DNA of 64,000 nucleotides, taken from assembly GCA_013400115.1 (NCBI GenBank), contig VXBP01008594.1, positions 558,001 through 622,000 on the forward strand, read 5' to 3'. Under the pieces are notes generated by a model. That model made no database searches and was not told the DNA's origin. It worked only from the letters and a program-made list of their open reading frames with translations. This DNA is from Rhinopomastus cyanomelas (lineage: Eukaryota > Chordata > Aves > Bucerotiformes > Rhinopomastidae). Position 1 is the first letter of the stretch, and the number at the start of each line of letters is the position of its first letter. Positions 23,321 through 34,346 of the stretch are shown here, piece by piece. The position numbers were made by a program, and so were the translations under genes.

Positions 23321-24677
23321 AGTCTAACTCTCCCTTCTTGTAATTTAAGACCATCACACCTTGCCATGTCACAACAGCCCCTTCTCAAGAGCCCATCCCC
23401 ATCTTTCTTTCCCCAGTACGAGGGTGTAACACTAAAGTTCTTTTCATGTGGACCCCTAGCTTAGCTCTCGACCCTGGGCAAAGAGCCCTCCACCAGCAAA
23501 CCTCATGGAGAAAGCATCTCCTCGAAAAGCCCTGAGTGAAGAGGGCAGTTGGGGCTTTGCTTCTCAGGCAAGCTCTCACAACGCTTCACGTCCTCCTTGG
23601 CTCTGGGCTGGGAGCTCATAGTCTCCTATGTGAGGCACAGGGATGGAAAACTTCCGCTGTCCCACAGGCATCAGAGGCTCCACCCAGGAGGGGGTTCAAC
23701 TACAGCTGGGCTTATTGATGAGCATCGCTCATTACCTGCTAATTAACTCAGCAGGCTGGAATGTGTTAATCGGCTCTTGGACTGGGGCTTTGCGCTAGTG
23801 AGCCACTGCCTCTGCCATGAGCACCGCTCTCACGGAGCTTGTGTCAAACCAAACGGCACAGTCTTGTGTTTAAATACACCCTTCTGGGGTGGCCTCTTCT
23901 CTTCCAGCCATAAAGTGGAGACGCTGCTGGAGCTGTTGGCCACGGCCCAGTCCCCACCCCATGGCCTCTCCCAGGGGTGCACATGGGCTGGCAAAGCAGT
24001 TGCATAGCTCTAAATATTGACTGAATTTGTATTTCCTCTCGTGTTGACAGCTCCTGGCTTTGTCAGGTAAAGCCCAGGCAAAAAGCAGAGGCCAGTTGTT
24101 ACAGATAGTGGTGGAGGTCAGTGGCCTCTTCCATGATGGCTGAGCAGTCACCCAGTTTCCCTGGGTCTGGATTCCACAGCAGCAATGGTTTTCAGGGGAG
24201 GAGAGTATTTGTTAGCCCTTCATGTAGAAATAGAAAAAGATGTCAGTTCTTAAGCCCCTTTCTTGGGTAACAAGGGCGGGCACCTATGCAAAACGTTTCC
24301 TGCTCAAGGACGATAACTACGGCGAAATCCTGCTAGTTCTCATTCCACTTCATCTTCACAGTTGAGAATTCACACAGCACAACCCAAAGCCACCTCGCCC
24401 TGCTTCTCAGCTGAGCAGCAGGGAGCAGGAGTGAGGCTCCTGTAGTACCACTTGAGCTAATCTGGCCTGGAGCTCCCCCAGCAGCGACATAGTTGATATT
24501 TCATGCAGATTGTGGCCTCTTGGCAGTTTGGAGCTCTAGTGAGGCTTGTTCCTGCCTTTTCCCACCTCGCTACATGCAGTGTGGTACCCACCGAGGAGTT
24601 TCTCATGCGAGCATCTCACGTGGTGGCCATTCAAGCACCTGCCGAGTTGGAAAACTCATGTAGAGAGACTTGTTCAT

Positions 24678-25282
24678 AAGATCATAGAATCACAGAAGTT
24701 CAGGAGTTGGAAGGGACCTCTAGAGATCATCTAGTCCAACCCCCTGACAGAGCAGGATCCCCTAGGACAGGCTACACAGGGCTGCATCCAGGGGGAACTT
24801 GAATGTCTCCAGAGAAGGAGACTCTACAACCTCTCTGGGCAGCCTGTTCCAGGGCTGTCACCCTCACAGTAGTTTCTCCTCATGCTGAAGTGGAGCTTTC
24901 CATGTTCCAGCCTATCTCAATTATTCCTTGTCCTATCACTGGGCACCACCAAAAAAGACTGGTCCCTTCCTTTTGACACCCACCCCTCAGATATTTACAG
25001 ACATTAATGAGATTCCTCTCAGCCTTCTCTTCTCCAGACTAAACAGCCCCAGCTCTCGCAGCCTTTCCTCATAGCAGGGATGTTTAAGTCCCTTCATCAT
25101 CCTCATAGCCCTCTGTTTGACCTCTCCAGTAGATCCCTGTCTCTCTTGAACTTGGGAGCCCAAAGCTGGACCCAGTACTCCAGGTATGGTCTCACCAGAG
25201 CAGAGCAGAGAGAGAGAGAAGAACCTCCCTTCACCTGCTGGACACCCTTTTGTGGAACCACTCTTGGCATCTATTCCATGGG
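24678..25282 (-). repeat. CR1 fragment, minus strand, about 600 bp
   Basis: Inverted tail and 3' end (ATCATAGAATCACAGAAG, GATCATCTAGTCCAACCCC), then the C-terminal ORF2 region in reverse (CCTTTCCTCATAGCAGGGAT, CCCAGTACTCCAGGTATGGT). It includes a short internal GA-repeat at 25202-25220. Confidence 0.94.
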
Positions 25283-25299
25283 CACAATGTCTTAGCAGC

Positions 25300-25520
25300 C
25301 TGTAACGAGGCCATGGAAACTTAGGAAAAACTTCTTCCTGAAAGGTCCCTCAGCCCTTGGAACTGGCTGCCCAGGGGAAGGGTTAAATCCCTGGCCGTGT
25401 TTCACAGTTGTGCAGATCTGGAGCTCAGGGACAAGGTTTAGCGGTGGGTTGGGACAGTTGGGTTCATGGTTGGACCTGATGATCTTGAAGGTCTTCTCCA
25501 ACCTGAATGATTCCATTGTA
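25300..25520 (+). repeat. CR1 3' fragment (GGACAGTTGGGTTC type)
   Basis: ACTTCTTCCTGAAAGGTCCC, GTGTTTCACAGTTGTGCAGA, GGACAGTTGGGTTCATGG and GATCTTGAAGGTCTTCTCC, with the tail AATGATTCCATTG. It lies directly next to the opposite-strand copy at 24678-25282 with the two 5'-truncated ends facing each other. Confidence 0.93.
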
Positions 25521-28334
25521 CTGATTTTGAGGAGGAGCAGAATCTTTCAGTGGTTTTTGTGTTAAATATCTGCACTTTCTGTTCTGAACTGAAGTTTCAC
25601 TTTGGCTGCTCTCTGAGCACGTGATAACACGGTTTGAAAAATGAGGGTGGAAGGGAAACACGGTGCAACCCAAGGTGAGCTCTTTGGTCTGATTTTCCAC
25701 CCTGTAGACAGCACAACTTCCAGTTGCCTCTCTTCCTGGGAGCAGAGCCAGCCTTTGAAATCTCGCAATCGTTTGTGAAATGGATTATTCATCCTTCTCG
25801 TTTTCCTACGGCCGAGTGTCCTCTGTGCCCTCTAACTCATGGATGAGCTGAAATTTATAGGGCTGTATTTCAAATGAGCAGCCCCGATCAAGGGGACGCG
25901 CCCCGACTGAACGCAGTCCAGGGCGGTGGGGCATTGCAAGAGAGATTTCAGAAGGTCACAAGGGATAAAAATCCCTCTGGATTGTATTTGGCAGGCAGAC
26001 TGCTGCCCACCAGTTTGAGCATCAGCTGTTATTTTAAACAGAAAATGTTCTTTTCCTCCTTTGTGGATTAAACTGGTGGGTCCCAAGAATGTCTGGGCAG
26101 GACTTGTGCAGCTGAGGACCCACCGACCCCTTCCCAAGAGGTTTGTCAGCTACAAACAGTTCGCATCAGAGTAGCATCTGCTGCTGCTGTGGCAAAAGCT
26201 GGCTGGGCTGGAGGTAGCCAAGCATCCCCTTCTCTGCTCCCTGACAAGCCTGTCAGCCTGGCCACTGTGGAGCTGTGCCAGGACAGCTGCGCCTTGACGA
26301 AGCAGCTAAAGGGCCATTTGTTATCCTGCTACAGGTTCCTCAGGAGCACTGATAATGAAATACTTCTTAGAGTCACCGGTGTTTTTCAGTGGGAACTGGA
26401 TCAATGTGGGGAAATCTCCTCTGTGCTGCTCATGAGAGTGAAACGTCCCCTCTCTCAAGCGAGGGATGTGGTCTCCAGAGCCTTTGCTGCACTTACGGTG
26501 CAGTTGCCCCTGTTTCTAGCAAGAACAGGCATCACCTGTTCCCCAATGTGCCTTGGCAAGGCAGGTTCAGAGCTTAGAGTTCACCTTGGCCCTGACTGTG
26601 GGGCAACAGCAGCAACCCAGACTTTGGGATGAGACTGTGGTCATCACCTCTGACAGCTTAACTGCATCCTACAAGCCCAGCTTTATCCAGGCAGCAGGTA
26701 CAAGGGAGGCTGTTGAAGCACAACAGCCAGTAGCCACCCATCCCAAGTCTGAACATCCAGTCCAGTCTCCGAGGTCACTCGGATGCTGCTTTTTGGACAC
26801 AGCTTATTTTTGACTTTGTGCTGCAGGCCATCAGTTTGTTTTCTGCGAGAGCAGCCACCCAGAGCTGGTGTTTAATCTCACAAGAGGTAATTCTTGAAAC
26901 TTGGGAGGAGGTTGCTAATAAATATCCCACGGTAAGTGTACTCTTACACCTTTCCCAATTGGTAGCTAATAAGGGAGCAGACGATGACATTTAAGCCCTT
27001 TCTGCATGGCTGATCAAACTACTCACGGTGACTTTGAAAGCAGTGCTGGGATTTCATGTGGTATCAAAGCAAGTAGAGCACTCGATAGTTCAGATCTCTC
27101 GCCTGTGTGACTAATAGACAAAGAGATTTCTAAAAGGTTTAGTATCTTACTCAACATTTCCCCATCTCCCTTTTGAAGCTGCTTAGTGGACACAGTGGGA
27201 AGCTGATGTTTCTTCTCTAAGGAGCATGAGGAAAACATCTGACATCACTATGGGATGAGCTCAGGCGTGCGCAGGAGCTGCTGCGGGGCCAGAGGGAGAG
27301 GGTTAAGCAGAACCCAAACGTTAACCCAGCTCTGGCTGTAGGGTGGCATTTCTTGGGATGCTCTCTGCACCCAGGATCATTTTGGCTGCAATTCCACTGT
27401 AGTGCAGCCCTCTTCTTCCCCTCACAGCCATGCAGCTGGCTGGGGGTCATGGGGACTGCCAGGCTCTACGTGTCGGCATGCACCAAGATGGGTTCCAACA
27501 CCAGGTCACACAGATAAGCCAGTGAGCGAGGAGTTGGCTGCTGCTCACCTCTCCATGGGGCTGATTCATTCCTCGACTGAAGGGTGTCACTCTTCCTTTG
27601 CTTTTTCCTTTCAAATTGAGTAACTCAGCAGCATGAAGCACACAGAAGCCATGTGAGCTGGGCTTGCTTAGTGAAACTAAAAAAGGCCAGGCTGACATTT
27701 CTGTTCAAACAGATTTATTATTTTTATTCCCCCTTAAGGAAACAAAACAAAGTAATGGAAATGCTTATGCAAAGGATGACCTCAAGCTACCTTCTTTTTT
27801 TCTTCCATCTAGCTGTAAAGAAGTGCACACCAGGGCTGGGGCCGTCACCTGCAAGCAGCCCTCCCTTGGGGAGGCTGCTCCACATCTCCTTGCTGTGGAC
27901 AGCACTGCCAGTGCAGCTCAGATGCTTCGGGCTAGCACAGAGATTTTTTAACTTCTCTGAAGGTGCAAGAAAAGCTTGACCTTGCCCTTGCCTGGGGAAA
28001 TCCCCAGGGACACTTGGCTGTCCCTTTCTGCATCATGGGTGTTGGGCTCAGCCATGACCTTTAGGTCTGGGTGGCCTCTCACTGGGAGGTAAGTGTGAGG
28101 CCGCTCACATGGCTCTCCCTTGCTCTCCTTGCCTGTGCTGAGCTTCCCCACGACTGGCAATTCCTGAGAGGTTTGTAAATAATGCAGGACGTTTGTCTGC
28201 TGGCTTCTCCCAGTCGCCTGAGAATCAAGGTGGGTGGGCAGGCGGCTCCGAGAGCCATGGGCCTTGTGCAGGGAGCTCATTTTCCTTGACTGGGAGGAGT
28301 GGAGCCATGTGAATGAGCACTGGGAACCAGCCCA

Positions 28335-28992
28335 TTGATCATGGGTCCTGGTGGACAGTGGGATGACTATGAGCCAGCAGTGTGCTCTTGTGGCCAAGAG
28401 GGCCAACAGCATCCTGGGGTGGATCAGAATGGGGGTGGTTAGAAGATCAAGAGAGGTTCTTCTCCCCCTCTACTCTGCCCTGGTGAGACCACATCTGGAG
28501 TATTGTGTCCAGTTCTGGGCTCCTCAGTTTAAGAGGGATGTGGAGCTGCTGGAGGGGGTCCAGCGTAGGGCAACGAAGATGATGAAGGAGGTGGAGCACC
28601 TCCCTTATGAGGAGGGTCTCTTTAGCTTGGAGAAGAGGAGACTGAGGGGTGACCTCATTAATGTCTACAAATATTTGGGGGTTGGGTTCAGGAGGATGGA
28701 GCTGGGCTATTCTCGGTGTCATGTACTGATAGGACGAGGGGCAATGGTTGTAAGTTGGAACATAGGAGATTCCACATCAATCTGAAAAAGACCTTCTTCA
28801 CAGTGAGGGTGACGGAGCACTGGAACAGGCTGCCCGGGGTGGTTGTGGAGTCTCCTTCACTGGGGCTGTTCAAGACCCACCTGGATGTGTTTCTACGTGA
28901 CTTGGTCTAGGTGATCCTGCTGTGTCAGGGGGATTGGACTAGATGATCCCTTCCAATCCGTAATGATTCTATGATTCTATGGTTCTATGATA
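28335..28992 (+). repeat. CR1 fragment, best preserved in the window
   Basis: A 144-codon frame from 28351 retains CR1 C-terminal residues with few breaks: MSQQCALVAKRANSILGWIR, LPLYSALVRPHLEYCVQFWA and LEGVQRRATKMMKEVEHLPY. A shifted frame at 28716 carries HRRFHINLKKTFFTVRVTEH. It ends TGTCAGGGGGATTGGACTAG and three tail units (ATTCTATGATTCTATGGTTC). It is 5'-truncated and frameshifted, hence inactive. Confidence 0.96.
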
Positions 28993-30532
28993 ACAGAAAC
29001 TGTGCAGGTGGTGCCTTCATCTGTTAGGAAAGTGTGGGCAAGCAGCCACCTCTACCCTTTTCTCCTCGTCCCCTCTGTGGTCAAGAGATGGCTCCATGTC
29101 TAGTTGTCACATCATGAGAAACCAACCCTGAGGTGGACTGAACTACCGTGACTTTGCACCAGGGCACTTGGGCTGAAGAGGGGTGCTGACAGGCTGCAGT
29201 TATCATGCAGCATCTGGTCATCCATCCTCCTTGCAGTCTGGCCCAGAGTCGAGGGAAGGATTAGCTCTCTCTGCATTGAGGGACAAGGAGACTGTCCCAC
29301 CACCCTTAATCATGGGGCCTTTCATTTCTGATTTCTGAGCTGTAATATTTTTATGAGGAGTTTCATAGTCCTCCTTCACCACTTCTCTCCTTCACAGAAA
29401 GGACTAATTCTTTTCAGCACACAATGGAAATTCAAAGCTCCACTTACATAAAAGGAGCCACAGTGTCTCCATTTCTAATGAGTCATTGTTCCCTCCTAAG
29501 TCCCTTGCTTTTCACTACAATACTCACTTCTCCTGGGTAATGAAAATTTAACTGTCTGCTGCTCCCGGTTGCCTCTTCTCTCCTTGCAGCAGTTGTCTGC
29601 AGGCAGGCTGGTTTGTACACAGGAGGCTGCAAGCTGGAATCATTCAGACAAGAGCCGGTGCAAATGAGTTTGAGTCTTCAGAGAGCTTACAAAGACAGTT
29701 GTCAATCCAGCCTTTGGCCATGGAAGGACCTTCAAGGTCCCGTCATGTTGCAGATGTCCCGCTTGACCTTGGCAGCATCACTGTGGGGGTGTCTCCCTCC
29801 AGTTTTTGGGTTGTAAAGTGGGATTTGGGGTCCTCCTCACCGCAGATTTGTCAGGGCTTCGATGAAAAGGAATGCTGCGCCATGATTTCCCCTGGAAGTC
29901 ACAAACGTGGCAGAGCTGAGACTCTTTGTTTGGAGGGAAGGCACAGAGAATCGCAGAAAAGCAGGAGCCACAGGTGCAGATCCCATTAAGGAAACACAAA
30001 GGCTTCCAAAGTGGTCCTCTCGCTTTTCTCGCCGTTTTTTGCTTTGCGCTTTGATGACATGGTTATGACTTCAGACGGATCCCGGCTGTGATCTCTGACA
30101 GCAGGGCGAGCATTATTGCCTGCTCGCCATTCGCCGGGGCTCCTTTATTCTCCCACTTTTGTTCCTGCCGTTTAGGATTTCAATAGCTGCCAGCAGTGGC
30201 CCCCACTTTTCTTTCAGAGAGGTTTCCTTCAGGAAGGCAGGAGATCGTGAGGCCAGAAACCAGGTTGGGCAGCAGAAATGTCTCCTCAGGGAGCGAAGCA
30301 AAGCCAGCGACCAGGAGAATCTGAGATCAAGAGCTTCTCACACCTTCCCTGACACCAAAGCTCCCACCTACAACAGCCGATCAGCTTGAGAGCACTGACA
30401 GGGCTCGGCCACAGCGCTGGGGCACAGTTAGCATCATTTACATTTAGCAATCATCAGCAATGAATTCAGACTCCTGATACTTGCTTCTGCCTGGCGCTTC
30501 TCCTTTCTGCAGAAGACTGCTCATATGGATGA

Positions 30533-30638
30533 CAGAATCCCAGACGGGTGGGTTGGAGGAGACCTCTGGAGATCATCTAGTCCAACACCCTGCCAGAGCA
30601 GGACCCTCTGGAAAAGATCCCACAGAAGCACATCCAGG
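30533..30638 (-). repeat. CR1 3' end, minus strand
   Basis: CAGAATCCCAGACGGGTGG, GATCATCTAGTCCAACACCC and CACAGAAGCACATCCAGG. It is cut at 30638 by the tail of another CR1 in the same orientation. Confidence 0.9.
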
Positions 30639-30735
30639 ATCATAGAATGATAGAAAGATTTAGGTTGGAAAGGACCTTAGAGATCACATAGTTCCAACCC
30701 CTCTGCCATGGACAAGGACACCTCCCCATGCAGGT
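30639..30735 (-). repeat. CR1 3' end, minus strand, abutting previous copy
   Basis: ATCATAGAATGATAGAAAG, TTTAGGTTGGAAAGGACCTT and CCAACCCCTCTGCCATGGAC. It has a different 3'-end type from the copy it abuts at 30533-30638. Confidence 0.9.
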
Positions 30736-31390
30736 GGTCTTGGGGAGACACGACTGGGGCCAAGTGGATCCCAGCAGTATTTGAAGATGTGTTGCTACAT
30801 CTCCTCACTGTAGAAGGGAAGACTGATAGTGGATGGCTGATGGGTGGGGTGGGTACCTCAGCTGGGTTCATGTGGGCTGGACTCGGATCTCTGCAAGGAT
30901 TTGGGAATTCAATGTATAGTTAAAACAGGGTGAGGAGGGGGCAGCTTTTTAGCAGCAGAGGAGAGAATGAGAGACTTTGGGCTGACTGACAGCATCTTGT
31001 GCTATCACTGAAGTGCTTTGCTTGGGTTTGTTCATGGAATCAAATCGCTCTGCCTGCAAACCAAAGCACCAGTTTGTGATGATGTTGTAAAAGTTTGTGG
31101 GGAAGGCACCCAACTGATGTTTCAGCCCATCCTCCCGTAGCTGGAGCAGCTCAGCTTGCATTTGTAAATGCAATCTCCTCATCTCCCAGTCTCCCCATTT
31201 CTAGTTATTTTCTGTCAAGTGTCTTATCTCCCGTAAAACTTTTCTGCAAATTCCTTGTTCCTTTAACATGAAGACTTAAGACAGCTGAAAGCTGTAACGT
31301 GGACAGGCCTCTGATCTTCCAAACCCAGTTAAACCCAGTAATCAGACTTTAAGCTGATTTGAAAGCCAGTTGAGCTCTGCCTTCAGTGCT

Positions 31391-31417
31391 TTTCTTCTTC
31401 TTCTTCTTCTTCTTCTT
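31391..31417 (+). repeat. (TTC)n microsatellite
   Basis: Eight or more consecutive TTC/CTT units. The purine strand is GAA, a triplet class able to form triplex DNA at longer lengths. Confidence 0.95.
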
Positions 31418-32569
31418 TATCTGTGATTTAGAGAGAGATGATCCAGTCGCGGAGCAGGGACTGGGCCAGGTAATGCTCTTACCCTCGTCTCTCCCCCTCT
31501 GTGACTGTGTCTGAGCTGTGAGCAGCTGAGATGGAGCCTTGGACACAAAAAAAAAAAGCGGGTTCAAAGTGACGGTTTCTCACACCGAACAAACGGGGGG
31601 AAGGAAAAGGCAGGCGACATGCGCCATGCTCTGCTTGGATTCTCACAGCCATCAGCTGCTCTTTAAAACAAATCGAGAAACAACACCTAAAAACAATTGA
31701 AAGGAAAGAAAAGCTCCCTAGAAAAGGCTTCATTTCCAACAGCAATTACCAAATGAAGCCTCTGCCTAATGGACATTTGCAGAGGGCACGGACACCACTT
31801 TATGCTTCAGCTTTCTCATTACGACTCTTGCAGCTCCCAGCTGACAACCTGATAATTCGCGCCGATAAAACAATCTTTTTGGGTTATTGCTGCGTCCCAG
31901 CACTGTCCCTGTTGCCTTGAGAATTGTCAGGATTATGGAGCGAGCCGTGAAAACACTGTTAGCGGCTGAGAAAAATACCTTTATTGAAAAAAAGAAACCT
32001 CAAAGCAAACAGCAGAGCAAAATGCTCACTTTTTCCTGCTTCCTTTCCTGACTGTCTCTCTCAGTTCTGCTTTTCTCAAACATCTTAGTAGTGCTGGTCC
32101 GTGATGAGTCCAAGTCAGACACAGAGGTGGTTCATATTCCCTTTGAAACCAAATTTCTGCATCTTAATTCAGCACAGTTTTACTGCTGCGAAAGGCCACC
32201 ATGACTTCCAGAGAGTCTCTTGTGGCCAAAGGGGCTGGACTCTGCTCTGGAATGAGCCCACCCTGGTCTGCACCCAGGATGATTGCCATGGCCTTTTGGA
32301 GCTCCTGAGATGGAAACTGGATTTCCGTTTGGAGAGCCAGGAGCTGTGAAATACCTGGAGACATGGGGCTCGAGGTCAGGCGTCTTCAGCTGGCTGAGAG
32401 CAAGTTGGAAGCTGAGCTGCAACAAACCCAGTTGAAATGCCAGCGCTCACGTGGGGATCTGAGCTGGTTTGCTGGCACAAGCCAGGAGTTGATGGAGCCA
32501 CAGAGCTTTGCCCTGTAGGCAAAGCCCAGCAACTCATTTGGAAACAAGTTTAGCTGCAAGAAGTTGTGT

Positions 32570-32660
32570 CACGCTTAACCTTGGTTGAGGATTAATCGTC
32601 AGTCAATGATTACATTGAGTTAATGTAAATCAGGATTGAATTGATTTAGGGTGGCTCACA
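32570..32660. promoter_or_regulatory. Candidate homeodomain/TALE-rich element
   Basis: GAGGATTAATCGTCAGTCAA, TGATTACATTGAGTTAATGT and AAATCAGGATTGAATTGATT pack TAATC, TGATTA, TTAAT and TTGATT cores into 60 bp. TGATTNAT-like strings resemble PBX/HOX composite sites. Confidence 0.35.
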
Positions 32661-32945
32661 GAGGGACTGTCTTGGTTTAACAGATTGATTTGAAATAGAA
32701 ACTTTTCCTTCAGGCCCACGTGTCAAGCCAATGGTCAGGGGAAGGCTGCAGGTCTTTTGCAAGGTAATAATTCACACCCAAGCTGTAAAGCCCTCAGGTA
32801 ACAGAACCAGTGACAGTTCTGGCCTCCTGTCTTTCTTCCCCACTTCTGTTTTTCTAGTGTAAAAGCAAAACTTCCAGTGCTGGCAAAGCCAGAGAGCGTT
32901 CAGACTTGCTCAGGTGGTCGCAAAGGTCAGTGGCATCTGGGTTTG

Positions 32946-33076
32946 TGTCACCATCCGTGGACATGTTTGGAAGTCATGTAGATGTGGAGTCTAGAGACAT
33001 GGTTTAGCTTGGGAGAGTCTGATGGATGGTTGGACTCAGTGATCTTCTCCAGCACAGATGGTTCTGTGACTCTAAA
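32946..33076 (+). repeat. CR1 3' fragment
   Basis: GTCACCATCCGTGGACATGT, GTCATGTAGATGTGGAGTCT, AGACATGGTTTAG and GGTTGGACTCAGTGATCTTC, with the tail GATGGTTCTGTGACTCTA. It lies 1.1 kb upstream of the KIRREL3 exon at 34197. Confidence 0.88.
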
Positions 33077-34196
33077 AAACAAGGACCATGTTCATGGGGT
33101 GTCCAGATACCAGCTCATCACCCTGAAGCGGCTTTGTGTGTTGAGGCTTCTTGCATTAGACTGTGGCACACACACCTATCCCTCCCTGCTATGGTACCCC
33201 AGAGGTTTAGGGGTGATTTGCAGTGCTTGTTCTTGCTTTTGCTGTTTTCTTTACGAGGGAGCCAAGCCACTTGCCCCAAGCTCTGTGGAACCAGGGGGAT
33301 GTGCTGCCTGAGCACTACTGATTCCTGCTTTGCCTGACTGGAGACCAGAGCACTCATTTTGAAAAGGAAAAAAACCAAACCCAAAGGGTTTAACACTGTG
33401 AATGTTTTTCAGTCGTGGCAAAGCAGGAATGATGATGTATTTCAAAGGGTGAAAATAAAACACAAGGCCAGTGCTTAGCAAACCCTGATGTGAAAGAGGT
33501 GGTGCTGCCTCAGAGCAGTTCCTGTTGAAAATGAGAAGTTTGATCTCACACCTGAGGTGTGAGACATCTCACCGTGGCAGGAGGTGCTGCAGGGGCTGCT
33601 GAATTGTTCTTCCATCATCCAGGGTGGGGCAGGGAGAGAGGTGATGAACCACCATGTTTGGTCCACTTGCACCAGCCGAGGAGCAGCATCACATTGAAAG
33701 GATTTGATGGCTGGTGAGCTCGGTGGTGACACTGACTGACAACAGGGCTGTTGCCGCCCTTCATTCCCACATGAAGCTCCCAGCAAAGACCAGTAGGTTA
33801 TGCTCGGAGAGAAGAAAGAGCAGCAGGCAGTTGTGTCCTGTGTTGTTTTAGAGAGCACATGGGTGACACTTGGAAGCAGAGGACCAACATCCCTCTACAT
33901 TAGGACAATGCAAAATATTGCTGTTTCCTTAGAGCTTTTCTGCCTGTTGATTGTGACAGCTTGAAACAGCAGCACTGCAATTTGGAATCACACACTGCCT
34001 GGCACCTCTCTGCTCTATTGCTTCTTTGTTTTTTTCCCCCATGAGGAAAAGCACTGCAGAACCCTGTCCTGAGGAATAAGCAGTCGTGGAATTCAGCCTC
34101 AGGTCTGTGCTGTGGCAGGAGCATCTTGGGCAGTTGCACCCCAGGGTGATGCCGTGCTGAGAGCTGACAGCCTCCGCCTTCTCTCCCCCTCTGCAG

Positions 34197-34346
34197 GTCA
34201 AGCATCCTCCTTCACGCAGCAGCCCCAGGACCAGGTGGTGATTGCTGGGCAGCCCGTGACGCTGCTGTGTGCCATCCCCGAGTACAATGGCATCGTGCTG
34301 TGGATTAAAGACGGGCTTGCCCTCGGCGTCGGACGGGATCTCTCAA
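34197..34346 (+). CDS. KIRREL3: KIRREL3 coding exon, first half of Ig domain 1 (150 nt)
   Basis: The acceptor is a pyrimidine-rich tract ending CCCCTCTGCAG (AG at 34195-34196); the donor is GTAAGT at 34347. GT at 34197-34198 completes a glycine codon begun by the G at 9985, giving the MTE-G-QASSF junction that mirrors human MNE-G-QVYSF. The frame contains FTQQPQDQVVIAGQPVTLLC, AIPEYNGIVLWIKDG and LALGVGRDLS. It carries the B-strand cysteine (TLLC) and the core tryptophan (VLWIKDG) of the membrane-distal Ig domain. Against my recollection of human KIRREL3 it is nearly identical; visible changes include EYDGF to EYNGI and VVVSG to VVIAG. KIRREL1 differs much more here, so paralogue assignment is firm. 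The exon ends phase 1 with A, which is completed by GT of the next exon to give serine. Confidence 0.97.

Larger units (their letters stand above)
9986..34196 (+). other. KIRREL3: KIRREL3 intron, 24.2 kb
   Basis: The intron runs from donor GTGAGC to the acceptor before 34197 and is phase 1. CR1 pieces sit at 10713-11108, 15428-15620, 18205-18283, 19630-19800, 20760-21265, 22960-23320, 24678-25520, 28335-28992, 30533-30735 and 32946-33076. CR1-free stretches 11110-15425, 15625-18200, 25525-28330 and 28995-30530 contain no recognisable genes. They hold a GT-rich minisatellite, simple repeats and AT-rich candidate regulatory blocks, which are listed separately. Confidence 0.92.

Noticed and set aside
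28351..28785. 144-codon open frame with protein-like composition
   Set aside because: CR1 ORF2 remnant, 5'-truncated, and frameshifted relative to the continuation at 28716.
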